DNA from: Urophycis tenuis | Taxonomy: Eukaryota > Chordata > Actinopteri > Gadiformes > Phycidae | Assembly: GCA_036785325.1 (NCBI GenBank) | Contig: JAXIVH010000006.1 | Coordinates: 297,001 to 361,000 of the forward strand | Direction of reading: 5' to 3' | Length of the DNA: 64,000 bases | Shown here: positions 31,797-41,759 of the stretch, piece after piece | Layout of the letters: every line of letters starts with the position of its first letter | Position numbering within the stretch: position 1 is the stretch's first letter | The notes under the pieces: model-generated | Seen by the model: only the letters and a program-made list of their open reading frames with translations | Told to the model about the DNA's origin: nothing | The model's database searches: none | Position numbers and translations under genes: made by a program

Positions 31797-32165
31797 ATGT
31801 TGGATATGTTGGATCTAAAAAGAGATGTACAACAAAATACTTTTTGGGGGGAATGCTCCGCAATGATTAAAAAGATGTAAGGAAGCAGCACAGTTAGAGA
31901 TACAGGCTGTGCTGTTTACTCTGTTTTCACGCTCGATAATAAGGCAAGGGACCGAATGGGACAATCTGCCCTCCAAGTCTATGTGAACTGTAAACTGAAA
32001 TGCCAAATGGATGGCGTTAAAGCGGGGGGCATAAAGAGAGGAGACATCAGGCCAGGTTCCAGTAGTGAAAACAACTAGACCCACTGTGACTTGACAACTG
32101 TTGGGTTTCATCAATGTTTTATATTATTTGTGGTTTCTTATATTTGTCAAAAGTATAGTCCATTA
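31797..32165. other. Unassigned spacer
   Basis: No gene was recognised. A 99-codon minus-strand frame (31815-32114) matches nothing I know and lacks codon-bias support. Confidence 0.3.
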
Positions 32166-32588
32166 GGCAGAGGTGGAAATAAAGTACTAAAATATTGTGC
32201 TCAAGTAAAAGTATCAATACTTTGATGAAATATTACTCAAGTACAAGTAAAATTACCCATCTGAAAAGCACTAGAAAAACTTGACCTAGCTTGTGTGTCA
32301 GTGTATGAGTTTGTGTCCTCTATGTTCATGCCAGTGCTCATCACATCATCATTCATCACTGTGTTTGTTTCCAGGTGCATATTTTTCCCCTGTAGGTTTT
32401 CATTGGGATTTTATTTTTTTACTCGGTAACGAATAGGATTTATAATGAAACTAAGTACAATACTTCAGGCAAAACTTACTCAAGTAAAATACCTATTTTA
32501 AATTATACTTCAAAAAAACAAAATACACAAAAAAACAACCCAACACAGTAACGTGAGTAAATGTATTTCGTTACTTTCCACCTCTGCC
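32166..32588. mobile_element. MITE with TIR GGCAGAGGTGGAAA
   Basis: The 14-bp ends at 32166-32179 and 32575-32588 are perfect inverted repeats. Both are flanked by ATTA, a possible target duplication. The interior has repeats such as TACTCAAGTA and AAGTAAAA, and no ORF. It is a common fish non-autonomous transposon type. Confidence 0.8.
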
Positions 32589-32631
32589 ATTAAGCTCTCT
32601 TAGCTTAATGGCAGAGGTGGAAAGTAACGAA
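32567..32631. repeat. Perfect 30-bp hairpin repeat
   Basis: 32567-32596 is the exact reverse complement of 32602-32631 with a 5-bp loop (CTCTT). It consists of the right end of the MITE plus ATTAAGCT, followed by the same sequence inverted, so a second MITE copy truncated to about 24 bp abuts it head to head. Confidence 0.95.
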
Positions 32632-32732
32632 GTGGCCCTATATTCCAATGTCAAATGTTATGCCGACGCTGAACGGACGTGCACATTGTCCTCACTTTGA
32701 GAAAACTGAATTCCTTTGTAGAGGTGGTCGGT

Positions 32733-33757
32733 CAGTATGGCAGCAGTTTGGCAGGCATAATGTGCCACAACTCGCGCGTCTGACAACGCGATCAATCTTT
32801 CTCAGACACGACTGGCAACGCATTCAATCTTTCTGAACGCGTCTCGCAACGCCTCTGGTAACGCGTTCAGAAGCGCGAGTTGTAGTGTATGGCAGGCCGA
32901 TTGTGTCACAAATCGCGCTTCAAATCGCGCTTTAAATGACTGCACGGAGCTACTGCCAGCTTACTCCAGACAATGACCCCCCTCGCATACATTGCTGCCC
33001 AGATAATCAGTAGTGCCCCTCTACTGTCCAACACACACATCTGTTTATTCAGATCACACCACAGGAGACACAAATCACCAGCAAATATTAGTTGTATTAA
33101 AGTATGAGAGTTAAAGTATGAGAGTTACTGCCAGTATTCAAGTAGTAATTTAGGACTGGTTGGGGAGGGGTTATGGGATTTGAAACTTAAAACTTAAAAA
33201 CAATGCATAGGTTGGGATTCACACTTGCAGCTAAATAAGACTCAAGATGAAAGGTAGAGTTTCAAACCATTGCACTGGCATACTTTGTCTACATTGGTAT
33301 GCACACAGTGAGTATTATAGGCTTATTAACGACAAGATACCTTAAATAGCAAAAAAAATATCTGTCAAATAACTTTTAAAATAACACAAAATGATGTGGT
33401 GTGTCTGCCCTGGCATATGATTGGTTGAAAGCAGTTCAACTCTATTGGCTGAGAAAATTGAGGGGAGTAGTCTTTTGCTCTCAACGCATTATATCCTTCT
33501 GAACGCGTTGTAACTTTCTGAACACGTTCAGACTTTTGAACGCTTTGAAACTTTTGAACGCGTTGAAACTTTTGAACGCGTTGAAACTTTCTGAATGCGT
33601 AATTTGAACGCGTTCAATGTTTTTGACGCGTCTGGAACAGATTTAACGCCTTGCCAGATGCGTCTGGAACAGATTTAACGCGTTGCCAGACGCGTTAAAA
33701 GCCGTCTTGTAACGCGTTCAGAAGGGCGAGTTGGGGCACAATCGGCCTGCCATACTG
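32733..33757. mobile_element. MITE cluster rich in ACGCGT motifs
   Basis: The left end (CAGTATGGCA at 32733) and right end (inverse at about 33748-33757) are inverted repeats that extend, with gaps, over GGCAGGC...GTGCC.CAACTCGC. An internal copy of the end sequence lies at about 32865-32915, suggesting two related elements side by side. About ten ACGCGT sites occur in the outer parts, many as GAACGCGTT. No transposase ORF was found. Confidence 0.65.
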
Positions 33758-33775
33758 CGCATCGGCAGCGGGCGG

Positions 33776-33790
33776 CTGATGGAAACACTG
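33776..33790. repeat. hAT-like terminus (GGAAACACTG)
   Basis: GATGGAAACACTG is the mirror of the CAGTGTTTCC termini at 16520 and 49316. Its partner end was not found, so only one terminus is visible. Confidence 0.4.
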
Positions 33791-34930
33791 GTTTTAAAAC
33801 ATTTCCTACATAACATTGAAGTGTAAGTGAACCCACTATTTCAGCTACAATTCGAAAACTATTTAATTTTCAAAAATGCGTTTTGGGCTGAGATTTCTAG
33901 GAAGGATGGGGCGAATAAGCAATGTTGTAGCCTAATATTTTATATAGCCTATCAAAATCAAGCGCTGCTCAGAGGGGTCAAGATCCGTATTTTACATCGA
34001 TTTTTTTTTTTAATCAATGTAAGTCTAAAACGAGGCGTAATGTGACACGTTTTTACCTTCCATAGTCAGGGCAACAAAAATTGACACGTCAGCTAGATTT
34101 ACGCACATTCAGATTTTGTCTCGTTAAATAGGCTATCACAGCCAAATTGATGTTCCATTCGTAAATAATAGGGGTGTTAGGAATATGACAGCAAAAAGAT
34201 AGCGATTTATCTTTTCTTGACAAAGCTTATGTCCTTTCCTTTCACGATAGAGGAAGTTCTGCAGTGCCATCAACAAGTTTCTTTGACCTTCACCGGTTAA
34301 AGTTTCAATTGACTTCTTCGAACCCACAACCCATCATTTACTTTATTGTATACTGGTACCAGTAATGAGTGCGTATCACATGTGTAGACGCCCACATTCC
34401 AAACACAACGTGCTCCCTTGCGTTGTTCAACGTCGTTGATCTCTCATCGTGAATATGCAGACCTGTCTTGATTAAAGGTCCCTCATTGGCCACAACCAGA
34501 AAATGCACGTTGACGTATCAATTCTTGTTGTGTTAACGCCACCAAACTGCGGGTTAATACGAAGAGTGTTAAAGCTATTGGCTATTGGCTAATACATTAA
34601 TACTATAGACATTTTACTTTCAGTTTTGGCGTCGAGGCGTTCCTGGTGGTCAAAGGCGTGAGGAACTCAGCTTACCTGGTCAAGCTGCTCAACATTGAAT
34701 GAGCGGCATGACTGCGCAACCGGGCATTGTTTTGAATAGTTTATGATATAAGGGGGCGTAGGGTTATAAACTTCAGTAATTTAGGCCAGTAACTGTGGCC
34801 ATTAAACTTGATTGTTGCACAATTATATTTTCTGATAAATACCACGCAGATGCCGATTAATTTCAACACCGTTTCAACACCATGGGTGACCCGGGTTTCC
34901 GATTTTCGTTTTGGTTCATTGAACCAGTTG
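33791..34930. other. Unassigned spacer
   Basis: This is A/T-rich sequence without gene features or recognised repeat ends. Short open frames here are below coding significance. Confidence 0.3.
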
Positions 34931-35210
34931 GTCCTGCTCATGTCCTGTCTGTCCTGCTCATGTCCTGTCTGTCCTGCTCATGTTCTGTCTGTCCTGCTCA
35001 CATCCTGTCTGTCCTGCTCCTGTCCTGTCTGTCCTGTTAATGTCCTGTCTGTCCTGCTCATGTCCTGTCTGTCCTGCTCATGCCCTGTCTGTCCTGCTCA
35101 TGTCCTGTCTGTCCTGCCCCTGTCCTGTCTGTCCTGCTCATGTCCTGTCTGTCCTACTCCTGTCCTGTCTGTCCTGCTCCTGTCCTGTCTGTCCTGCTCA
35201 TGTCCTGTCT
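34931..35210 (+). repeat. 20-bp minisatellite, 14 copies
   Basis: GTCCTGCTCATGTCCTGTCT is repeated 14 times in perfect register, with a few substitutions (for example CTCC for CTCA). Because 20 is not a multiple of 3, all three frames stay open and give spurious Cys/Leu/Ser-rich ORFs. Confidence 0.95.
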
Positions 35211-35357
35211 GTTGTACTCTAACGTCATCATGTCATTACCGAGGCTACCTCTCAAACGTGCGCGCGCATAGAAAGTGGTTTCAAACCAACCAGAACTGCT
35301 TCTAAACCATGCGCGTAACTGTCCCTCCATTATGTATCTGCTGTTCCGTGTTGTTAC

Positions 35358-36154
35358 AGTAAGGTACAGTCATAGTAAGGTACAGTTACAGTAAGGTACA
35401 GTCATAGTAGGTACAGTTACAGTAAGGTACAGTCATAGTAAGGTACAGTTACATTAAGGTACAGTCATAGTAAGGTACAGTTATAGTAAGTTACAGTAAG
35501 GTAAGTCATAGTAAGGTACAGTTACAGTAAGGTACAGTCATAGTAAGGTACCGTTACATTAAGGTACAGTCATAGTAAGGTACAGTTACATTAAGGTACA
35601 GTCATAGTAAGGTACAGTTATAGTAAGTTACAGTAAGGTACAGTCATAGTAAGGTACAGTTACATTAAGGTACAGTCATAGTAAGGTACAGTTACAGTAA
35701 GTTACAGTAAGGTACAGTCATAGTAAGGTACAGTTATAGTAAGTTACATTAAGGTATAGTCATAGTAAGGTACAGTTATAGTAAGTTACAGTAAGGTACA
35801 GTCATAGTAATGTACAGTTATAGTAATTTACAGTAAGGTACAGTCATAGTAAGGTACCGTTACATTAAGGTACAATCATAGTAAGGTACAGTTATAGTAA
35901 GATACATTAAGGTACAGTCATAGTAAGGTACAGTTATAGTAAGTTACAGTAAGGTACAGTCATAGTAAGGTACAGTTGTAGTAAGTTACAGTAAGGTACA
36001 GTTACAGTAAGGTACAGTAGTAAGGTAAAGTCATAGTAAGGTACAGTTACAGTAAGGTACAGTCATAGTAAGGTAGTCATAGTAAGGTACTGTTACAGTA
36101 AGGTAAGCATAGTAAGGTACAGTCATAGTAAGGTACAGTTACAGTAAGGTACAG
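35358..36154 (+). repeat. 16-bp minisatellite, left block
   Basis: Tandem units of AGTAAGGTACAGTCAT alternate with AGTAAGGTACAGTTAC, about 50 copies with occasional deletions. The array stops at the Rex1 insertion and continues at 41328. Confidence 0.95.
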
Positions 36155-36157
36155 TCT

Positions 36158-37050
36158 GGATCTGGGAGCCTGGACAGAGCTAACCAGTATAACCAGTTTT
36201 TCAACAGGTTTAGCTCACCCCCTGATACCCCTCCAACACCCCCATCGCCCCACACACTCACACTGTCCCAAAGGGTTCGACCCTCCCCCCAGCATTCTCC
36301 TGTACAACACCTCTCCATCTGCCCCTCCTCCTTCCCCCCCACCCCCTCCTCCTCCTCCTCCACTGATAACATCTGCACCAACCCCTGCCCAACGGTGACT
36401 ACAGGCCAGGTAAAGAGGCAGATGGAAAGACTGCATCAGCAGAAGGCTGCAGGCCCTGATGGCATCTCACCCAGGATCCTGAAGACCTGTGAGCCAGCTG
36501 TCTCCTGTACTGGGACATCTGTACAACCTGAGCCTGAGTCAAGAGAAAATCCCGTTGCTGTGGAAGATCTCCTGCTTGGTCCCAGTCCCCAAGAAGTCGA
36601 GGCCGTCAGACCCGGCAGACTACAGACCAGTGGCCCTAACATCGCATGTGATGAAGGTCCTGGAGAGACTGGTCTTAGCTCAGCTGAGGCCACAGGTGAG
36701 GATGTTTCTGGACCCCTTGCAATTTGCCTATCAGCCCCGTGTTGGAGTCGATGATGCTGTCATCTACCTGCTGCAACGTGCCCATATGCATCTGGATGGT
36801 GGGGGAGGCACTGTGAGGATCACATTCTTTGATTTCTCCAGTGCTTTCAACACCATTCAGCCTTTGCTGATGGGTGAGAAGCTGCGGGGGATGGGTGTTG
36901 ACGACACTATGATCTCCTGGATTACTGACTACTTGACAGGCAGGCCGTCTGGGCAGTGTACTGTCTGATGTGGTGGTCAGTGATACAGGAGCTCCACAGG
37001 GAACTGTGCTCTCTCCCTTCCTCTTCACCTTGTACACCACTGACTTTCAG
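36158..37050 (+). pseudogene. LINE-E reverse transcriptase, left part
   Basis: Two frames carry RQMERLHQQKAAGPDGISPR, LSPVLGHLYNLSLSQEKIPL, DYRPVALTSHVMKVLERLV and TFFDFSSAFNTIQPLL. The frame is lost near 36955 (TGRPSGQCTV, stop). It resumes in another frame with VVSDTGAPQGTVLSPFLF, ending TLYTTDFQ at 37050. A further shift near 36490 separates the first two pieces. Confidence 0.8.
37043..37050 (+). repeat. Target duplication ACTTTCAG, left copy
   Basis: The same 8 bp recur at 40479-40486, flanking LINE-F. It is direct evidence of target-primed insertion. Confidence 0.9.
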
Positions 37051-40000
37051 TGGTGTTGCTTGGACGCAGAGCATGTGCGGGGCGCTCCAGAGCGTGTGCG
37101 ACCCAGTAGTTGGCGTGTCCTCAATGTTCTTAATAATTTTTATTGTATACTGTTTTAACCATTCATGTTTATTTGTTTTTGTCAAGTCTGCGTGTGTGTG
37201 GAAGTAAACGGAACGCAGCGATGCAGCCTCTGGACTTTTTTATGTACTTGGCCGTGTTTGTCAGCGTGTTAACGCTACTGCCAAACTTTTCCACCTGTCA
37301 TGGTGTGGAGGGATCCACCGTGCGGGGCAGCCTCACTTTCACCCGCGAGTCTCTACTCGCGCTTCGGACATCGATCACCGGGAATACACCAGCAGGCATC
37401 CCGCCCGAGCTGAGGAGGTCGAGCAAGAATGGTGAAAAGTTCCGTCGGAAAAGAGGGAGACGAGGCGGACTGCGCCGGCAACTCAAGCGTCTCAGTTTGA
37501 CAGACCGTCGCCGCCACCCGCCGCTCCCCACAATCTTGCTGTCAAACGTACAGTCGCTCAGGAGGAAAACGGATGAGCTGGATGCCTGGGTAAAGTGCAA
37601 GTCGGGAATTAAGGATACCTGTCTGCTTGCCTTCACGGAGACGTGGCTGAGCGAGCGGGATCGGGATGAGGATTTAAACATTACCGGGTTTGGAAGCCCG
37701 ATTCGTTTGGACAGCGATCCGGTGACAACCGGGAAATGCCGCGGCGGAGGAGTATGCCTCTACGTAAACAAAGGGTACTGTAACACCGTCTGTGTGAGAG
37801 AGCGGATTTGTACACAAGACATTGAACTGCTGTCGGTGTCCCTCCGACCCTATTATCTACACCACGAATTCCAACAGCTGTTCTTCACACTAGTGTACAT
37901 TTATCCGCGTGCAAACGCTACAGCAGCCGCTCAGCTGATAGCTGACGTCACTCAGAGGCTGGACGACGTTTGCCCCGAGGCGCCAAAGTTTATTTTAGGA
38001 GATTTTAATCATTGCGCTTTAGAGAAGAGTATGAGATCGTACAAACAGTATGTAACCTGCGCTACCACGCAGAAGAGTACTACTTTTGATCTCTGCCACG
38101 GATCGGTAAACGGAGCATATCGATCTATCCCCATGCCACCCTCTGGTGCATCGTACCACACGAGTGTGTTCCTGATGCCCGTGTACAGACCTGCTTTCAG
38201 GCGTATGGATTGTCAGGAAAAAACAATCAAAATCTGGTCCCAGGACAGTATAACTGCTCTCCAGGGATGCTTTGACTGTACAGACTGGGACTGCTTTGAT
38301 GTCGCAAGTAGTGACATAAACGAATTTACTGTCAGCGTGTCTGACTACATAGTCTTCTGCACTGATGACGTTATACCCACGAAAAAGGTGGTTATTTATC
38401 CCAATAACAAACCATGGGTAACCAAGGAACTAAAAAGCATCATTAATAAAAAGAAAAGGATATTTGTTTGCGGTGACTCCCTGGAAAAGAAGGAAGTCAC
38501 CAGAGAAGTTAAACGTGAAATAATAAAAGCAAAAGCAAACTATAGAAGAAAAATTGAAAACCTATACAATGGTGGCGATTTAAGGACAGCATGGCAGGGC
38601 ATCAAATCTATGGCAGCTATTAACCAACCAAATTGTGTAAACAAGCAATTAGCTTGTGTAGCAGGGATGGAAGATGATGATCTGCCCAATGCTTTCAACA
38701 CTTTTTTTTGCCAGATTTGAAAAGCCCCTTCCAAGCAATGTTCCCATGTTACCAACGTCACCAGCATTGACCCAGAATGATAATGACAATAATGATGTGG
38801 ATATATCACAGAGTTGGGTCAGAACCTTGTTCAGGAGAACAAACATAAGGAAGGCTGCTGGCCCCGATGCCATATGTGGGCGTATCCTCCACCATTGCGC
38901 TGACCAGCTTAGTGGTGTTTTTACCACAATTTTTCAAAGGTGCGCAAACAGTGGGCAGATACCAACACTTTGGAAAAAATCCACAATCATACCCATTCCT
39001 AAGGTAAAAAACCCTAAGGGTTTAAATGACTACAGGCCAATTGCTCTGACCTCTCTGGTCATGAAAAGTTTTGAAAAAATTTTGAAGGAGGAAATAGTTT
39101 CTTTTACTAAGGGGAAACTTGACCCACTTCAGTTTGCATACCAAGAAGGCAAAGGGGTGGAGGATGCTAAACTTTTTATACTAGATCGACTGTACAAACA
39201 TCTTGAGCAGCCAAAGTCGCATGCTATACTTTTATTTGCCGATTTTAGTTCCGCTTTTAATAAGATGCAGCCGCATGTTCTGATTGAGAGGCTTGCTTCT
39301 CATTTTGGTCTACCAGACCACATTCTGTTGTTGATTTTAAACTTTTTAACAAACAGACTGCAGCAGGTCTTTGTGAATGGACGCACATCCTCTACCACTC
39401 TGTCAAACACAGGCTCTCCTCAGGGGTGTGTGCTCTCACCCTTGCTTTTTATTTTGTATACAGATAGCTGTAAATCAACCCTTGAAAACAGCTGGCTGGT
39501 CAAATTCTCGGATGATACAGTGCTACTGTCCCTTCTGCAGGCAGAGCAATCCAATCATGATCATGCATTACAAGAATTTGTCAAATGGTGCGATGACAGC
39601 TTTCTGGACCTGAATGTGTCAAAGACCAAAGAAATGATCATTGACTTTAGGAAAAATACTGGTGACTTCACACCAAGTTCCATTCACGGGGAGACGGTAC
39701 AAAGAGTGAACTCCTATAAATACCTGGGCACTGTGTTTGACGCCCAGCTGAAATTCAGTGATAACACTGAGTGCATTACAAAAAGAGCAAACCAAAGAAT
39801 TCACTTGCTGAGGAAACTCAACTCCTTCGGTGTCAGTAGAAAGATCATGTGTACCTTCTATTCAACATTCATTGAGAGTCTACTGACTTTTTCCTTTATA
39901 TGTTGGTTTGGTGGTCTCTCAGTAAAAGACAAGAAGTGTCTAAATGACATTGTAAAAGCGTCCTCCAAAATAACTGGAGCCCAACTCAAAAACTTGCACT

Positions 40001-40478
40001 CCATATGGGAGACGCGAGTACTAAGGAAGGCTAAAAAAATAATATCCCTTCCAAACCACGCTCTCGCCACTGAGTTCGTGAGTATGCCCTCAGGTCGGCG
40101 GTTTTATGTGCCGATGCGGAAAACCAACCGCTATGCAAACTCTTTCTTCCCATCTGCCATTAAGCTGCTTAATGCTGAAGTGTAGAAATCAGTTATTCAT
40201 ACATATAATGTATATATATATATATATAATATATACTTATCCACTTGACCCCTGAGCTGCTGTTGCCATCACTGTGTTGGGATATGTGCTGTATGGATGC
40301 TGTGATATGTGCTGTACCTTGTCTGTCTTCTTTTTGTTTTTGTTTGTTTTTTTTGTTTTTTTGTTTTTTTTTTGTTTTTTGTTTTTTTTTTGTTTTTGTT
40401 TTTTTATGGACATGCCAAATGCGAACTGAAGTGCCCTTTGGGACAAATAAAGTATTCTGAATCTGAATCTGAATCTGA
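37051..40478 (+). mobile_element. Rex1-like LINE (LINE-F) inside LINE-E
   Basis: This apparently full-length element has a 5' leader, a coding region in two frames (37222-38720 and 38705-40185), and a 3' UTR. It ends in AATAAAGTATTCTGAATCTGAATCTGAATCTGA. The 3' UTR has a (TA)n run near 40206-40230 and a long T/G-rich run near 40330-40402. Confidence 0.9.
37222..40185 (+). pseudogene. LINE-F endonuclease-RT, one frameshift and mutated SDH
   Basis: From ATG 37222 the first frame reads a basic leader (KFRRKRGRRGGLRRQLKRLS), then the endonuclease with LLSNVQSLRRKTDELD, FTETWL and ILGDFNHCAL. The final Asp-His motif is GASYH instead of SDH: codon 38154-38156 is TAC, so the catalytic Asp is Tyr. 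At 38702-38709 a run of eight T shifts the frame, ending the first frame at 38720 and passing coding to the second. That frame has RKAAGPDAICGRILHHCADQ, LLFADFSSAFNKMQPHVL, GSPQGCVLSPLLF, KFSDDTVLLSLL with both Asp, and MPSGRRFYVPM. The element is dead for endonuclease but the reverse transcriptase half is complete. Confidence 0.85.
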
Positions 40479-41131
40479 ACTTTCAGTACAACTCCGAGTC
40501 ATGTCACTTGCAAAAGTTCTCTGATGACTCAGCTGTTGTCGGGTGTATAAGAGATGGAGAGGAGGGTGAGTACAGGACACTGGTGGACAACTTTGTGGAG
40601 TGGTCCGAACAGAATCACCTGAGGCTGAATGTCAACAAGACCAGAGAGATGGTGATCGACTGTGCACCATTTTCTTTGCTGCTGTGTGTTGGGGCAGTAG
40701 CACCAGAGCCAGTGACACCAAAAGACTTGATAAAATCATCAAGAAGGCTGGCTCTGTACTAGGTCTCGGGCTAGAATCTTTTGAGTCTGTGGTGGAGAGG
40801 AGAATGCTGAAAAAACTGTTATCCATCATTGACAATGATCAGCACCCTCTCCATCACACAGTGGTCAGACAGCGGAGCACCTTCTCTCACAGGCTGCTCC
40901 AGCTCCGCTGTCGAAGGGACAGATATAGGAAATCATTCCTACCACATTTCATTACACTGTACAATAACAGCCAATAATTTATTGCAACAGTCTCCTTGCA
41001 CCTTATATTTCATTTCATTTCATTTCATTATATTCTGTACACTGTTTCTTTTAAATCTTGCACTAAAATTAGTTTAGATTATATTTAGTTTACATTTTTA
41101 GTTTATATTTAGTTTATATTTTATATTTACA

Positions 41132-41219
<88 letters not shown>

Positions 41220-41327
41220 TTATTTTTTTTTTTTTTTTTTTTTTTTGTGTATTCTAATGCTGCTGCTACATTGCAATTTCCCAGCTTGGGATTAATAAAG
41301 TATTTCTATTTCTATTTCTATTATCAT
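40479..41327 (+). pseudogene. LINE-E reverse transcriptase, right part
   Basis: After the duplicated ACTTTCAG the frame reads HLQKFSDDSAVVGCIRDGEE and LRLNVNKTREMVID, then jumps by an internal deletion of roughly 85 codons to FFAAVCWGS. It continues with SVLGLGLESFESVVERRMLK and LLSIIDNDQHPLHHTVV, ending at 40975. The 3' UTR includes (AT)n at about 41137-41215 and a T-run. Confidence 0.8.
41137..41215. repeat. (AT)n microsatellite in LINE-E 3' UTR
   Basis: About 39 AT dinucleotides followed by a T-run at 41222-41246. It lies inside LINE-E, so it probably grew from element-derived sequence. Confidence 0.95.
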
Positions 41328-41531
41328 ATAGTCATAGTAAGGTACAGTTACAGTAAGGTACCGTACAGTCATAGTAAGGTACAGTCATAGTAAGGTACAG
41401 TTACAGTAAGGTACAGTCATAGTAAGGTACAGTCATAGTAAGGTACAGTTACAGTAAGGTACAGTCATAGTAAGGTACAGTCATAGTAAGGTACAGTTAC
41501 AGTAAGGTACAGTCATAGTAAGGTACAGTCA
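41328..41531 (+). repeat. 16-bp minisatellite, right block
   Basis: This is the same AGTAAGGTACAGTCAT and AGTAAGGTACAGTTAC units as at 35358-36154. The array ends about 180 bp before the ada start codon. Confidence 0.95.
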
Positions 41532-41714
41532 TCTAGCAGTGTGCTGTGCACCTGCAGCACTTAGTATTTTATGGGAGCAGCGTGTCTCCGCGAGGCGTGT
41601 CCACGCGCCATATACGTAACCCGCTGTGCTGGGCCGCTCAGTCAGCGCGAGGGACTGGAAAGCCGAGCACTTCACGTCCATCTGAAGGATCAACACCGTA
41701 ACTCTTCTACTACG
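41532..41714 (+). promoter_or_regulatory. ada: Probable ada promoter and 5' UTR
   Basis: This is the only non-repetitive sequence between the minisatellite and the ada ATG. It is moderately GC- and CpG-rich (CGCGAGG, CACGCG, CAGCGCGAG), without a clear TATA box, as for a housekeeping-type promoter. The transcription start was not determined. The ATG at 41715 is preceded by CTACTACG, an acceptable but not strong Kozak context. Confidence 0.5.
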
Positions 41715-41759
41715 ATGGCCGAACAACTCGATAAAGAATTAATATTCAACAAGCCGAAG
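41715..41759 (+). CDS. ada: ada exon 1 (coding part)
   Basis: It encodes residues 1-15, MAEQLDKELIFNKPK, matching the FDKPK start of vertebrate ADA. The donor is AAG|GTATGT and the intron phase is 0. The next exon begins with the conserved VELHVHLDG, which supports the assignment. Confidence 0.95.

Larger units (their letters stand above)
36155..41327 (+). mobile_element. Rex1-like LINE (LINE-E), split by LINE-F
   Basis: This 5'-truncated Rex1-like LINE, whose native sequence is 36155-37050 and 40487-41327, lies in the 16-bp minisatellite. It begins in the linker before the reverse transcriptase. It ends with GGGATTAATAAAGTATTTC and (TATTTC)n. The motif TTCTCCAGTGCTTTCAACACC at about 36835 matches, with one difference, the Rex1 survey primer site as I remember it. 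A second LINE (LINE-F) is inserted after TDFQ. Confidence 0.85.

Noticed and set aside
31815..32114. 99-codon minus-strand frame
   Set aside because: No recognisable motif, neighbours are repeats, and length is within chance.
34931..35210. CRISPR-like array
   Set aside because: Units are contiguous with no unique spacers, and the genome is vertebrate.
34808..35305. Cys-rich 165-codon open frame
   Set aside because: It is made by the 20-bp minisatellite, which is open in several frames; no start context or conserved domain.
40245..40524. Phe-rich frames
   Set aside because: They translate the T/G-rich run in the LINE-F 3' UTR.
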